NCBI RefSeq assembly: GCF_002287075.1
Contig: NZ_NSKE01000001.1
Span: 496,001-560,000 of the forward strand
Source of the DNA: Fodinibius salipaludis
Lineage (GTDB): Bacteria > Bacteroidota > Rhodothermia > Balneolales > Balneolaceae
Length of the DNA stretch: 64,000 bases
Reading direction: 5' to 3'
Shown here piece after piece: positions 26,516 through 35,561 of this stretch (position 1 is the first letter of the stretch; each line of letters opens with the position of its first letter). Under the pieces are notes generated by a model. That model was not told where the DNA came from and did not search any database. It saw nothing but the letters and a program-made list of their open reading frames with translations. Made by a program: the position numbers and the translations under genes.

Positions 26516-28489
26516 TTAGTTATTAGTTTTATTTTCTTGAGTGAATAAGGCAACAAACCCCCCATTGCCTTTCATTGTTATTTTTAGGTCATCAGAAGGC
26601 GCCACTTCTTTTCGTGAAAACGTAAACTGAGAGGCCCCGTCTTTAATCATACCCCCATTAAATTTTTCAGCAATAAAGGACAAATCTGCGGTTATTTCTT
26701 TAGGGGTTTCCTCCCCGTTTATTCCTGCTACAAACCACTTATTGCCCGATCTGCGGGCAATAACAACATATTCACCGGGAAAACCTTCGATAAAATGCAT
26801 TTCATCCCATGCCACAGGAATTTGCTTAACAAATTCCTTGACATAAGTTGGTATTTTCTCCATTCCACGTGCAGTTTCGGCATAATGCTGAACACCAGAA
26901 GTAAACAGCACAGGCAGCGCCAACTCATGAGCACTTGTAGTTTTACGTTCCACATTAAATAATTCAGTCAAACTCATGGGCGTATAATCCATCGGACTAA
27001 AAACATTGCGTGTAAACGGTAGCATAGCATTGTGGTTAGCAGTTTTATCAGCATTTTCCTGCTCAAAAGTGATGAATTCAAATCCCCTAACCGATTCCAT
27101 AGTCATAAGATTAGGCCATGTTCGGTGCCAGCCACGGGGCAAAGTAGTGCCATGCGTATTAACCAGCAAATTGTGATCAGCCGCATCTTTAAAAATATCG
27201 ATATAATACTGCATCATCGACTGACCATCACCAGCAAAGAAATCGACCTTAATTCCAGCAATACCCATCTCACGAATTCTGCTAAATTCTTCAACACGAT
27301 CTTCATGGGTAAGTAATTGACTTTTAGGCGCAAAATCGGTCGTGTTCCAGCTTCCCGATGAATTATACCAGAGAAAAAGTTCAACATTTTTGCTATCGGC
27401 GTAGTCAACAAGATCCACCATCTTATCATAGCCAATATTTTGATCCCAGTTCACATCCACCAATGTGTATTTCCAACCCATATCCGCGGCATAATCGATA
27501 AAACGTTTTTGATCCTCATAATTAACGGACTCATCCTTGAGTTTAGCCCAACTCCATGAGGCACTTCCCGGTTCAATCCAGGAAGTATCTGCTATTTGAG
27601 AGTCATTTGCTAAATCTGTTCCCAATGTAGATTCTGTAATGGTTTTTAAATCACCGATTGCAATGATACGCCAAGGTGTAGTCCACGGAAGCGCAGATTG
27701 AGGACCAAGGGCTTTGCCCGGAAATTGTTCTCCCTCCTGCGGAAAGCCAACTTGATAGATCCCTTGAGGAGATTCCGGCTGTAATCGCGTAGCCGGATAG
27801 CTACCATTTATACCCGACTCAGAAACCAGCATCCAGGTTTCCCCCGTTTTAAACAGCGCCGGATAGGCCCAGCCTGCACTATCGGGAGCAGATGTTCCCA
27901 CTTCCACATCTTGTACGTAATATTCTTCGTACGAGGGATTAGTCTCAGCAAAACCGGTATTTACATTTGCCAGCGGTTCGAACCATGCCCGGCTGTTATC
28001 CGGGAAATTAAAAGAGGTCTTTTCTTCTGTTATGTGATGGATTTCTTCGCTCGTTCCTGGAAAGTGATAGCGAAACGCCACGCCGTCATCAGAAACACGA
28101 AAGGTAATATCCAAAGGGGCCCCGGATTGATGTTGCAAGTGATAAGTTTGCTCTGTTGCTTCGTAAGTAATTTCTTTTTGCTTACCGTGAAGCAATGAAT
28201 AGGTTTCCGTAACTTCTGCCGGATCCGATACCGATTTCAAGCTCATATTGCGAGAAAAGTCGATATCTTCACGAATCATCCCTAATTGGGATCGACCTAA
28301 AACTTCTGCCCCTTGGTGCCAAATAGAATAAGTTGGCTGACCTTCTTCAGTAAGTTCAAATTTGATTTCAATATTTGAATCTGGACTCTGTACTGCTTGA
28401 TCTCCATTCGTGCAAGAGATCACAACTGAAGTAATAACCAGTAGAAATAAGTATTTACGGCTATAAAATCTTATCACATTCATATTCAT
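26516..28489 (-). CDS. GH97 glycoside hydrolase, probably retaining
   Basis: 657 residues, the normal GH97 length; lipoprotein-like start ending VVISC near residue 27. N-terminal beta-supersandwich (about 30-290), TIM barrel (about 300-570), C-terminal beta domain. The barrel has GIKVDFFAGDGQSMMQYY: an Asp at the position that serves as nucleophile in retaining GH97 enzymes and is Gly in inverting SusB-type ones. HGTTLPRGWHRTWPNLMTMESVRG follows. Retaining members include alpha-galactosidases and a beta-L-arabinopyranosidase, which would suit the arabinose context. Two bases after the GH43 gene, so cotranscribed. Confidence 0.9.
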   Translation of the reverse strand: MNMNVIRFYSRKYLFLLVITSVVISCTNGDQAVQSPDSNIEIKFELTEEGQPTYSIWHQGAEVLGRSQLGMIREDIDFSRNMSLKSVSDPAEVTETYSLLHGKQKEITYEATEQTYHLQHQSGAPLDITFRVSDDGVAFRYHFPGTSEEIHHITEEKTSFNFPDNSRAWFEPLANVNTGFAETNPSYEEYYVQDVEVGTSAPDSAGWAYPALFKTGETWMLVSESGINGSYPATRLQPESPQGIYQVGFPQEGEQFPGKALGPQSALPWTTPWRIIAIGDLKTITESTLGTDLANDSQIADTSWIEPGSASWSWAKLKDESVNYEDQKRFIDYAADMGWKYTLVDVNWDQNIGYDKMVDLVDYADSKNVELFLWYNSSGSWNTTDFAPKSQLLTHEDRVEEFSRIREMGIAGIKVDFFAGDGQSMMQYYIDIFKDAADHNLLVNTHGTTLPRGWHRTWPNLMTMESVRGFEFITFEQENADKTANHNAMLPFTRNVFSPMDYTPMSLTELFNVERKTTSAHELALPVLFTSGVQHYAETARGMEKIPTYVKEFVKQIPVAWDEMHFIEGFPGEYVVIARRSGNKWFVAGINGEETPKEITADLSFIAEKFNGGMIKDGASQFTFSRKEVAPSDDLKITMKGNGGFVALFTQENKTNN

Positions 28490-28491
28490 TA

Positions 28492-30105
28492 TTAATTATC
28501 CGAAACTTTTTTGCCCCAAATTGAGCGTCCGTTAGAAGACAAACCAGCATAGGTTATGGTTGTAACCCGTGGGGAGGCTTCCCAATCCCAGGCATTATCA
28601 ACATTAAGTTGAGTATCATTGACTGTCAGTGTATTGGACTCTTCATCATACGACCAAGTGCCTTCCAATCCACCTCCCAGCGTATTATCTTCATTAAAAA
28701 TTACATCATAAGAGCTTTGCATCGTTTGATATTGATATTCCAGATTAATCTCCTCCCAGGTTCCCACAATATCTTCCTTCGTAATATTACTTTCGGGCAC
28801 ATCGGCATAACGTTCTGGTGCAACCACAGGCCAACCTTCTTCTGTCCAGTATATTTCGCGAACGTGTCCCATCATTACAGCATTGGAAGCATTGATACCA
28901 GATATATTGGGAGGCAAACGACCCTGTGAGGAATAAAACCACTTCCCGGATTCAGGATCTTGGAATATTGAAGGGTGAGAAATTCCTACCCATCCATAAT
29001 GCCCGTCAAATTTATACGGATGTGTTACTATTGGCCATGCTTCGGCACCATTAGTTATATTATTTCCATCAATACCATAATAAGGGCCTGTAATATTTTC
29101 TGATCTTACTACACGGGTATTATAGGCTACTGATAATTCATCATAAGCCAAGAATAAATAGTAATAACCGGTTTTTTCGTTGTAGATAATTTCCGCGGCT
29201 TCGAGAGCTTGCCACCTGTTAGTACTCACATTTCCACGCCCCGCTATTCTTATCCCATAGTCATCCACCTCATTAAGTGCGTACGGCTTACCGGTTTCCG
29301 GATCAACTTGAACCGCGGCTATGCCTGAGTGCCATGATCCGTAAATCAACCAATGTTCTCCTTCAGGTGTAGTCACATACGAAGGATCGATGGCATTAAA
29401 CTTAAAATAAGCACTCCAATCATCCTCTCCATCACGATCATAAGTTTCTTCACCATCAGCAATAGAATGGATAACCATGCCTTTGTCCTCCCAGTTATTG
29501 GAAGAAAGATCTTTGGATTCTGCCAATCCTATAAATGCCCGCTCTGTCCACGATGCGCTCGGATCATCTCCTTCAATAGGATTATCAATAATTACGCTGT
29601 AATACATTCGAAAAGTATCCTCCACTTTTGTGATATGAGGTGCCCAAAACCCATAATTTGGATTTTCAATGGGAGGCCGCTCCATATCAGCCCGTATATT
29701 GTTCAACGAATCTTTTACCCACGAATGTACTTCCGAAAATGCTGCTCCTTGATACTCCCAGTTCACTAAATCTTTTGAACGACGGTATGGGTAGTTCCCA
29801 TGTCCCTGATGGACATCCCCATACGATGCGTTCGTTTGATACATATAAAAATAGTCCCCATCCTTTACTACCGTGGGATCATGTACATTTGCGAGATTCC
29901 ACTCGTCGCGATCCGACCATGTAGATCGGGAGGTATAATCATCCGAATAAGTCGGCCCATCAAAAGATTCTGTTTCTTCTTCTGATTCACCATTATCCTC
30001 TCCACCATTTTCTACTCCCGTTGAATTATCGCCACATCCTGTCAATAGACTGAGCGAGCATAATCCAATAAGAGCCAATTTAAGAAATTTCATTTTCTTG
30101 CACAT
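28492..30105 (-). CDS. GH43 arabinanase with C-terminal accessory domain, lipoprotein
   Basis: 537 residues. Lipoprotein signal with lipobox LLTGC near residue 24, then an acidic linker rich in Glu and Gly. GH43 propeller with base Asp in NVHDPTVVKDGDYFYMYQT, middle Asp in FNAIDPSYVTTPEG and acid Glu in EAAEIIYNEKTGYYYLFLAY. After residue about 430 comes a separate beta-barrel domain (IVGTWEEINLEYQYQ... VIFNEDNTLGGGLEGTW) found in some long GH43 endo-arabinanases. The lipid anchor and linker suggest display at the outer membrane, so it may make the first cut in polymeric arabinan for SusCD. Confidence 0.92.
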   Translation of the reverse strand: MCKKMKFLKLALIGLCSLSLLTGCGDNSTGVENGGEDNGESEEETESFDGPTYSDDYTSRSTWSDRDEWNLANVHDPTVVKDGDYFYMYQTNASYGDVHQGHGNYPYRRSKDLVNWEYQGAAFSEVHSWVKDSLNNIRADMERPPIENPNYGFWAPHITKVEDTFRMYYSVIIDNPIEGDDPSASWTERAFIGLAESKDLSSNNWEDKGMVIHSIADGEETYDRDGEDDWSAYFKFNAIDPSYVTTPEGEHWLIYGSWHSGIAAVQVDPETGKPYALNEVDDYGIRIAGRGNVSTNRWQALEAAEIIYNEKTGYYYLFLAYDELSVAYNTRVVRSENITGPYYGIDGNNITNGAEAWPIVTHPYKFDGHYGWVGISHPSIFQDPESGKWFYSSQGRLPPNISGINASNAVMMGHVREIYWTEEGWPVVAPERYADVPESNITKEDIVGTWEEINLEYQYQTMQSSYDVIFNEDNTLGGGLEGTWSYDEESNTLTVNDTQLNVDNAWDWEASPRVTTITYAGLSSNGRSIWGKKVSDN

Positions 30106-30176
30106 TTAGTCAATGAATTATCTCAAGTTTCGACGTTCGAATAGGGGTTCGACTTTAATATCCATTCCATACTAAT

Positions 30177-31775
30177 TTAATCGGTTGTTATTTTTCCTTT
30201 GATTAACGTGTAGGAGTGAGCCGGAAAAGAATAGGTCACCTTTGAACCATCGGCCTGAATAGAGGATTTTTCTTCGGTCTCTACATTCGTTTCCTCAAAG
30301 TTATTTTGCGCTTTCACATCTGGTCCATTCACTTCGTACACTTTAAAACCACCGGTGAATTTTCCTTTCTGAGAAATAATATCAGTGGTAATTGCCTTAT
30401 CCTTATGTCGGTTTACCACGTTGATAATCACTTCGCCATTATCTTTATATGAGGCCGATACATCTAAGTATGGAACATCACTCTGCTGTGTTTGGGATTC
30501 ACCCAGGCCAACAAAAAATCGCTCGGTGTCGTAGGTCTCGGAATCCACATACACATCCAGTGCCGTACCATAGGTATGTTCGGAAAAAAGTTGTAGCGGA
30601 TAATAAATCGTCTGCTTAAACATGTCATTTTCATTGGTGTACATGGGCGCAATCACATTCACTAACTGAGCCATGTTGGCCATCTTGACGATATCAGCAT
30701 TACGGACAAAAGCATTCAAAAATCCAGCAACAACCAGCGCATCCTCAAGATTATACCGCTCCTCAAGCGCACGTTCACCACTCATCGATTCTCCGGCCCG
30801 CGCGCGATACCAGACATTCCATTCATCCCACGCAATTTTGATCGAAGGGCGATCACCGCGATCAGCACGACTCATGATTTCACGAATAAGTCCCTCTACA
30901 AGTTCTGTACGCTCTTCGAGCACCAATGGAGTGGACAAAAAGTTATAGTAATTATTATCGGGATTACCGACGTAAATATGCAGCGCGAGGTAATCAACAA
31001 CATTCTTTAATTCTTCGAGCACTACACGGTTCCAGTGCATAGGATTGGCATCAGGACGAAAGTTAGATGCACCGGCAGCAATCAAACTAATAGCTGGGTC
31101 AGTCAGCTGCATCACTTTGGCTGTCTCACGGGCTTTTTTGGCATAATCTTCGGCATTAAGGTGACCAATCTGCCAAAAACCGTCCATCTCATTACCCAAG
31201 CTCCAATATTTGATATTCCAGGGTTCTTCGTAACCATGTTTCTTGCGGAGTTCCGCATAATACGGTCCCTCTTCAACATTCGTGTATTCCACCCAGCGTT
31301 GGGCTTCAGTCATTGTTCCGGTTCCCATATTCACCGCGAAATAGGGCTTAGCCCCAATTTTATTCGTAAACTGCATAAATTCATTCGTCCCAAACTCATT
31401 GCTTTCCAATCGTCCCCAGGCCAACTCCATTCGGGGAACTCGGTCGGAACCCACCCCATCCTGCCAATGATAGTTAGAAACAAAATTACCGCCCGGATAG
31501 CGCAACTGTGTTACATTGAGATCTTTCGCCGCCTGAATCACATCTTTACGGAACCCATCCTCATCAGCAAGAGGAGAATCCGGATCATATGCGCCGCTAT
31601 AAACCGCTCGTCCCAAATGCTCCAGGAAATTACCATAGATTAGAGAATCAACTTCTCCAACAATACGGTCCACATCAATTTTAATACGTGCATTTTGCGC
31701 CTTCATCGGCTGTGTCATTACAGCAAAAATAAATAGTCCCAGCCCAGCAACAACTATATAGTTCAACCTTTTCAT
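30177..31775 (-). CDS. GH51 alpha-L-arabinofuranosidase (copy 2)
   Basis: About 532 residues from the ATG at 31775, which gives a good signal peptide (hydrophobic stretch ending QPMKAQN). An upstream ATG at 31841 overlaps the GH127/146 stop as ATGA and would add 22 polar residues. GH51 marks: SLIYGNFLEHLGRAVYSG, LRYPGGNFVSNYHWQDG, acid/base Glu in SLGNEMDGFWQIG and nucleophile Glu in AWDEWNVWYRAR. It is only moderately like copy 1 (copy 1 has GNESWGCGG), so the two probably prefer different linkages or substituents. A short hairpin (ACAGGTT/AACCTGT, 31810-31838) precedes the chosen start. Confidence 0.93.
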   Translation of the reverse strand: MKRLNYIVVAGLGLFIFAVMTQPMKAQNARIKIDVDRIVGEVDSLIYGNFLEHLGRAVYSGAYDPDSPLADEDGFRKDVIQAAKDLNVTQLRYPGGNFVSNYHWQDGVGSDRVPRMELAWGRLESNEFGTNEFMQFTNKIGAKPYFAVNMGTGTMTEAQRWVEYTNVEEGPYYAELRKKHGYEEPWNIKYWSLGNEMDGFWQIGHLNAEDYAKKARETAKVMQLTDPAISLIAAGASNFRPDANPMHWNRVVLEELKNVVDYLALHIYVGNPDNNYYNFLSTPLVLEERTELVEGLIREIMSRADRGDRPSIKIAWDEWNVWYRARAGESMSGERALEERYNLEDALVVAGFLNAFVRNADIVKMANMAQLVNVIAPMYTNENDMFKQTIYYPLQLFSEHTYGTALDVYVDSETYDTERFFVGLGESQTQQSDVPYLDVSASYKDNGEVIINVVNRHKDKAITTDIISQKGKFTGGFKVYEVNGPDVKAQNNFEETNVETEEKSSIQADGSKVTYSFPAHSYTLIKGKITTD

Positions 31776-31837
31776 AATATTTGATCTCTTATTAATATTT
31801 GCAGTGGATACAGGTTGTTTATAAGCTGATAAACCTG

Positions 31838-33805
31838 TCATTCAACCGAATTTTTGTTCAGATTCCAATAGATGGTATAGTAATCGTGGTTTACTTCGTA
31901 AAATGGTGCAAGCTGAATCCCAGATGCTTCACCAACACCAGTTAATTCAAACTGTAACGGTTTTTCTTCGGATTTAACCCATTCCTGTACTTCCTCATTT
32001 TTTGGATTCAACGTTGGTACATCTACCGTAGGTAAGTCAAAGAATTCGTATTGTTCACTCCCGGCATATTGTCCCTGAATCGGAACTTCTTCACCAACGA
32101 TACCAGCTAATAAAATAGGTCCATATAAAAATGTAACCTGATCATCACCGCTTAAAGACTCGGTATGTAATTCCATTGGCAGACTTATTGTTAATTCATC
32201 ACCATTCTTCCATGTTTTTTCAATTCCAATATATCCGGATTGCTCCGATGTTTTTACTTTGTTTCCGTTAACATGAATTTCAACGCCATCTTTAGTCCAA
32301 TATGGACGGCGGATTTTCATGTTAAATTTTTGGGGTGTCTCGGTGCTAATAGTAAATGAACTCTTCTCTGACTCCGGAAAATCTGTCTCCTGCTGTATCG
32401 TCACGCCCTGAGCCTTCCAATCCAATTCCGAGGGAATAAATAAATTCACATAAAGATCATCATTACTATGCATATAAATATAGCGACCGTACTTAGTATG
32501 GTTTTCCATCCCACTACCCACACAACACCAAAACGAATCAAAGGGCTTGCTAAATGTCTTATAAAAGCCCGGTTCCATATTAATATAATAGGCAAACATC
32601 CCGGTTTGAGGGTCCTGAGAAGCCAGAATATGATTATACAGGGCACGCTCATAGTAATCAGCATATCGAGAGTCTGCTTTCCACTGACTCAAGTGACGCG
32701 TGAGCTTAAGCATGTTATAGGTATTGCATGTTTCAGAGCTGGCCTGTGATAATTCTTCCGAAATAATACCTTCTTTAGATCCAAAGTGCTCGTGATCACT
32801 ATTGCCTCCATTGGCGTAGGTCCGATTATTTACTACTATCTCCCAAAAAAAGGTAGAGATATCTCGCATCTTTTCGTTCCCGGAAACCTCGTAATGACGC
32901 GCTGCGCCAATTATTTTGGGGATTTGGGTATTTGCATGTAATCCCTCGAGCTGATCTTGTTTTTTAGCCAACGGATCTTCAATAGCGTAATGTGTAAATC
33001 GCTCTGACAGGTTGAGGTATTTCCGGTCATTCGTAATCGCATATAAATCAGCCATTACCTCTTTCATACCACCATGCTCAGTCTGCAACATTTCCTGGAA
33101 TTGCTCATCAGAAAGATCATTTGCCCACTCAACGGTCCAGTCAGAGAGCTTAATTAGAACATCCAACGCTTGTTGATTTTCGGCATGACGATAGGCATCG
33201 CGCAATCCTGCAAAGAGTTTATGCAAATTGTACCACGGAACCCAACTACCGTTGAGCGCAAACGGTTCGGCTTTGATATCACCCGATTGAACTTCATTCA
33301 ATATTTTTTCTCCATTGGGTACCCCTCCAATATAGTCTGTCGGGTTAGCTTTTTGGACTCGTTCTAATTCATCCACTACATAATTCAATCGATCCCCATA
33401 AACCTGACGCCCGGTAGAAGCATATATCATTGACAAGGCCGATAAATAATGACCAAGCGAATGACCATCGAGCCCCTCTCCTATTTCGCCCTGTTTCTCC
33501 CAACCGCCATAGCTTTCACCCTTGGGATCCAGCCCAGCTTCTTTCAAATACGGAGCCAATAGCCGGTCAGCCTCAAGTTTTAACAAATATCTTCCATCGA
33601 GTTCCATCGCTTTCTTGAAAGGACTATCCAGCAACTGTACATCACCAAGCGAAAAAGTATTCAACTTAACTGGCTCATTACTGTTTTGCCCTTTAGAAAC
33701 ATCAGCACTCACCATAATAATTGCAGCTACAAGTAAAACCCTGAGCCATCGGTACTTTAAAAGCTGATATAAATGAAAATTAAAAAGCATTTCTTTCCCT
33801 ACCAT
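31838..33805 (-). CDS. Beta-L-arabinofuranosidase, GH127/GH146 type
   Basis: 655 residues, one hydrophobic N-terminal signal (cleavage near SKGQN). Alpha/alpha barrel fold with the zinc-thiolate catalytic set: Glu and Cys in SSETCNTYNMLKL and a Cys pair in SFWCCVGSGMENHTKYG. The V-G-S-G-M-E-N-H continuation of the Cys pair is what I expect for GH146 rather than HypBA1-type GH127. A C-terminal beta-sandwich starts near residue 470. It removes beta-L-arabinofuranosyl groups, which occur in some pectin side chains and in extensin. It lies after susD and a strong intergenic hairpin. Confidence 0.9.
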   Translation of the reverse strand: MVGKEMLFNFHLYQLLKYRWLRVLLVAAIIMVSADVSKGQNSNEPVKLNTFSLGDVQLLDSPFKKAMELDGRYLLKLEADRLLAPYLKEAGLDPKGESYGGWEKQGEIGEGLDGHSLGHYLSALSMIYASTGRQVYGDRLNYVVDELERVQKANPTDYIGGVPNGEKILNEVQSGDIKAEPFALNGSWVPWYNLHKLFAGLRDAYRHAENQQALDVLIKLSDWTVEWANDLSDEQFQEMLQTEHGGMKEVMADLYAITNDRKYLNLSERFTHYAIEDPLAKKQDQLEGLHANTQIPKIIGAARHYEVSGNEKMRDISTFFWEIVVNNRTYANGGNSDHEHFGSKEGIISEELSQASSETCNTYNMLKLTRHLSQWKADSRYADYYERALYNHILASQDPQTGMFAYYINMEPGFYKTFSKPFDSFWCCVGSGMENHTKYGRYIYMHSNDDLYVNLFIPSELDWKAQGVTIQQETDFPESEKSSFTISTETPQKFNMKIRRPYWTKDGVEIHVNGNKVKTSEQSGYIGIEKTWKNGDELTISLPMELHTESLSGDDQVTFLYGPILLAGIVGEEVPIQGQYAGSEQYEFFDLPTVDVPTLNPKNEEVQEWVKSEEKPLQFELTGVGEASGIQLAPFYEVNHDYYTIYWNLNKNSVE

Positions 33806-33840
33806 CTAATTTCGCTCGGCCATTGGTATTTAGTAACACT

Positions 33841-33880
33841 ATCGATGCGATAATCACATAAATTATTTTATCGCATCGAT
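33841..33880 (-). other. 13-bp perfect hairpin between susD and the first hydrolase gene
   Basis: ATCGATGCGATAA (33841-33853) pairs perfectly with TTATCGCATCGAT (33868-33880) around a 14-base AT loop. No U-run follows on either strand, so it is not a classic intrinsic terminator. In the minus-strand transcript it falls after susD and 35 bases before GH127/146, where an RNA-processing or 3'-end-protecting stem could set SusCD expression above the enzymes. Confidence 0.75.
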
Positions 33881-33947
33881 GGTATTACCTTCGGTTAAAA
33901 AACTCTGCCGGAGAATTATATCCCCGACAGAACAGTAATTAATTGAA

Positions 33948-35519
33948 TTAATTGTTAGCAGGATTAGGCTCAAGATTTGGATTCACATCAAGTTCACGCT
34001 GTGGAATCGGCAAATATTCATCCCCGGTATCCCAACTGTCAAATTCCGAATCACGCTGCCGTAGCTCAGGAACCTTATAGCGAGGACTACTTTCATCAAA
34101 CCAACCCCAGCGAATCATGTCGTGGATGCGCTGCCCTTCGATTGCAAATTCGAGTGCTCGTTCATGAACAATCTGTTCCCGCATTTCTTCCTGGGTATAA
34201 CCAGAAAATTCTGCAACCCTGTCAGGCAAATTAGCACGGTCGCGAACCCGTTGCATATACTGCGCCGCCGTAGCCTGATCGTTAAGCTCATTTTGCGCTT
34301 CAGCGTACATCAAGTAAATATCAGCAAAACGTAACACTCGGTAATTGATCCCCGACTGTTCTCTTAATTCGGGTTGTGGGAGTCCTTCATTGGTATATTT
34401 ACGAGGATATATTTCATCCTGTCCATAAGGCCAGGGATCACCGTACACTGTTGTTGAGTTTTCAGATGGTTCATAGGATACGATAGTATCAATCAACCGC
34501 GGATCTTTGTTACCACTAACAGTCTGCTCTTTATTAAATTCATCATACAGCCATTGGGTAGGTAAAAAGTCGGAATATCCGTACCCTTCAGCTGCATAAG
34601 TATAGGCTTGGGATGAAACTTGCATCCAATTGCTGTTAGGCTCACAGCAATAATTCATATCTGATCCACCGACCTCGTCAGGACTGGCAAACTGCACTTC
34701 AAACAGTGACTCTTCGTTATTTTCATTATTGACATTAAAATTATGCCGATAATCATCCACGAGGCTATAAATAGCCATTGGACTGTTTCCATCCATAAGA
34801 AGTTCAAATTCGTCAGCAGCATCTTGCCATTGCTCACGGTACAGATAGGCTTTACCTAACATACCGGTTGCAGCACCAGCGGTAGCTCTCCCTACTTGCC
34901 CTTGATCAGGACCATCCACGTTTTCATATGATACAGGAAGACGATCTTTGGCAGCACTAAAGTCATCAATGATTTGTTGCCACAAATCTTCTTCGGATGC
35001 GGTTGGTTCATTAAACTCTTCCGGTTCCGGAAGCGCATCGGAGATTGGCACTCTATGGAAATTATTGGCCAGATTAAAGTAAGCCAATCCTCTCAAAAAG
35101 TGAGCCTGTCCAATTACCCGCTCTTTCAATGCTTCATCAATTTCCATTTCCGGCACATATTCCAAAACTTGATTGGTCCGGTATATAAGAACATAATGTT
35201 CACGCCAGACCCACTCAACAGGACCCGACGTTGCCGGAACGTTAAAAGCAGCTGTCTGCCACAAATCGGGCCAGGGTGTATCGGCCTTGAAGCCGTCACT
35301 CCGTCCGTCTGTTAAAGCCGGTATCATACGCATATACGTACCGTCCATAATCAAACCGTTATACATGGCATAACTGGCTCTTACCGCATCAGATTCTGTT
35401 TCCCAGAATGTTTCAGCAGTGGGCTCATTGGGATTAGTTAAATCCAACTGATCATCGCAACCCATAAACATCACAAGTGCAATTGTTATAAATATTAGTT
35501 TCTTCATGGTCTTAGTCAT
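33948..35519 (-). CDS. susD: SusD/RagB-family glycan-binding outer-membrane lipoprotein
   Basis: 523 residues with a lipoprotein signal (MKKLIFITIALVMFMGC, lipobox FMGC). SusD features: TEAETFW-type TAETFWETESDAVRASYAMYNG at the mature start, TPR-like helices through the middle, and the RVLRFADIYLMYAEAQNEL and ERALEFAIEGQRIHDMIRWG segments near the C-terminus. It caps the SusC barrel and binds the oligosaccharide, here presumably arabinan-derived. It starts 42 bases after susC. No SusE/F-like surface glycan-binding protein follows. Used as a family name, not as proof of starch binding. Confidence 0.95.
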   Translation of the reverse strand: MTKTMKKLIFITIALVMFMGCDDQLDLTNPNEPTAETFWETESDAVRASYAMYNGLIMDGTYMRMIPALTDGRSDGFKADTPWPDLWQTAAFNVPATSGPVEWVWREHYVLIYRTNQVLEYVPEMEIDEALKERVIGQAHFLRGLAYFNLANNFHRVPISDALPEPEEFNEPTASEEDLWQQIIDDFSAAKDRLPVSYENVDGPDQGQVGRATAGAATGMLGKAYLYREQWQDAADEFELLMDGNSPMAIYSLVDDYRHNFNVNNENNEESLFEVQFASPDEVGGSDMNYCCEPNSNWMQVSSQAYTYAAEGYGYSDFLPTQWLYDEFNKEQTVSGNKDPRLIDTIVSYEPSENSTTVYGDPWPYGQDEIYPRKYTNEGLPQPELREQSGINYRVLRFADIYLMYAEAQNELNDQATAAQYMQRVRDRANLPDRVAEFSGYTQEEMREQIVHERALEFAIEGQRIHDMIRWGWFDESSPRYKVPELRQRDSEFDSWDTGDEYLPIPQRELDVNPNLEPNPANN

Positions 35520-35561
35520 TAAATTTGATATTTGACAATAAAAATCAGTGTGGTTTTAGAA

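Noticed and set aside
33430-33618. Plus-strand ORFs inside GH127/146 and other large genes
   Set aside because: They are antisense shadows of well-supported genes, with no family motifs or start signals.
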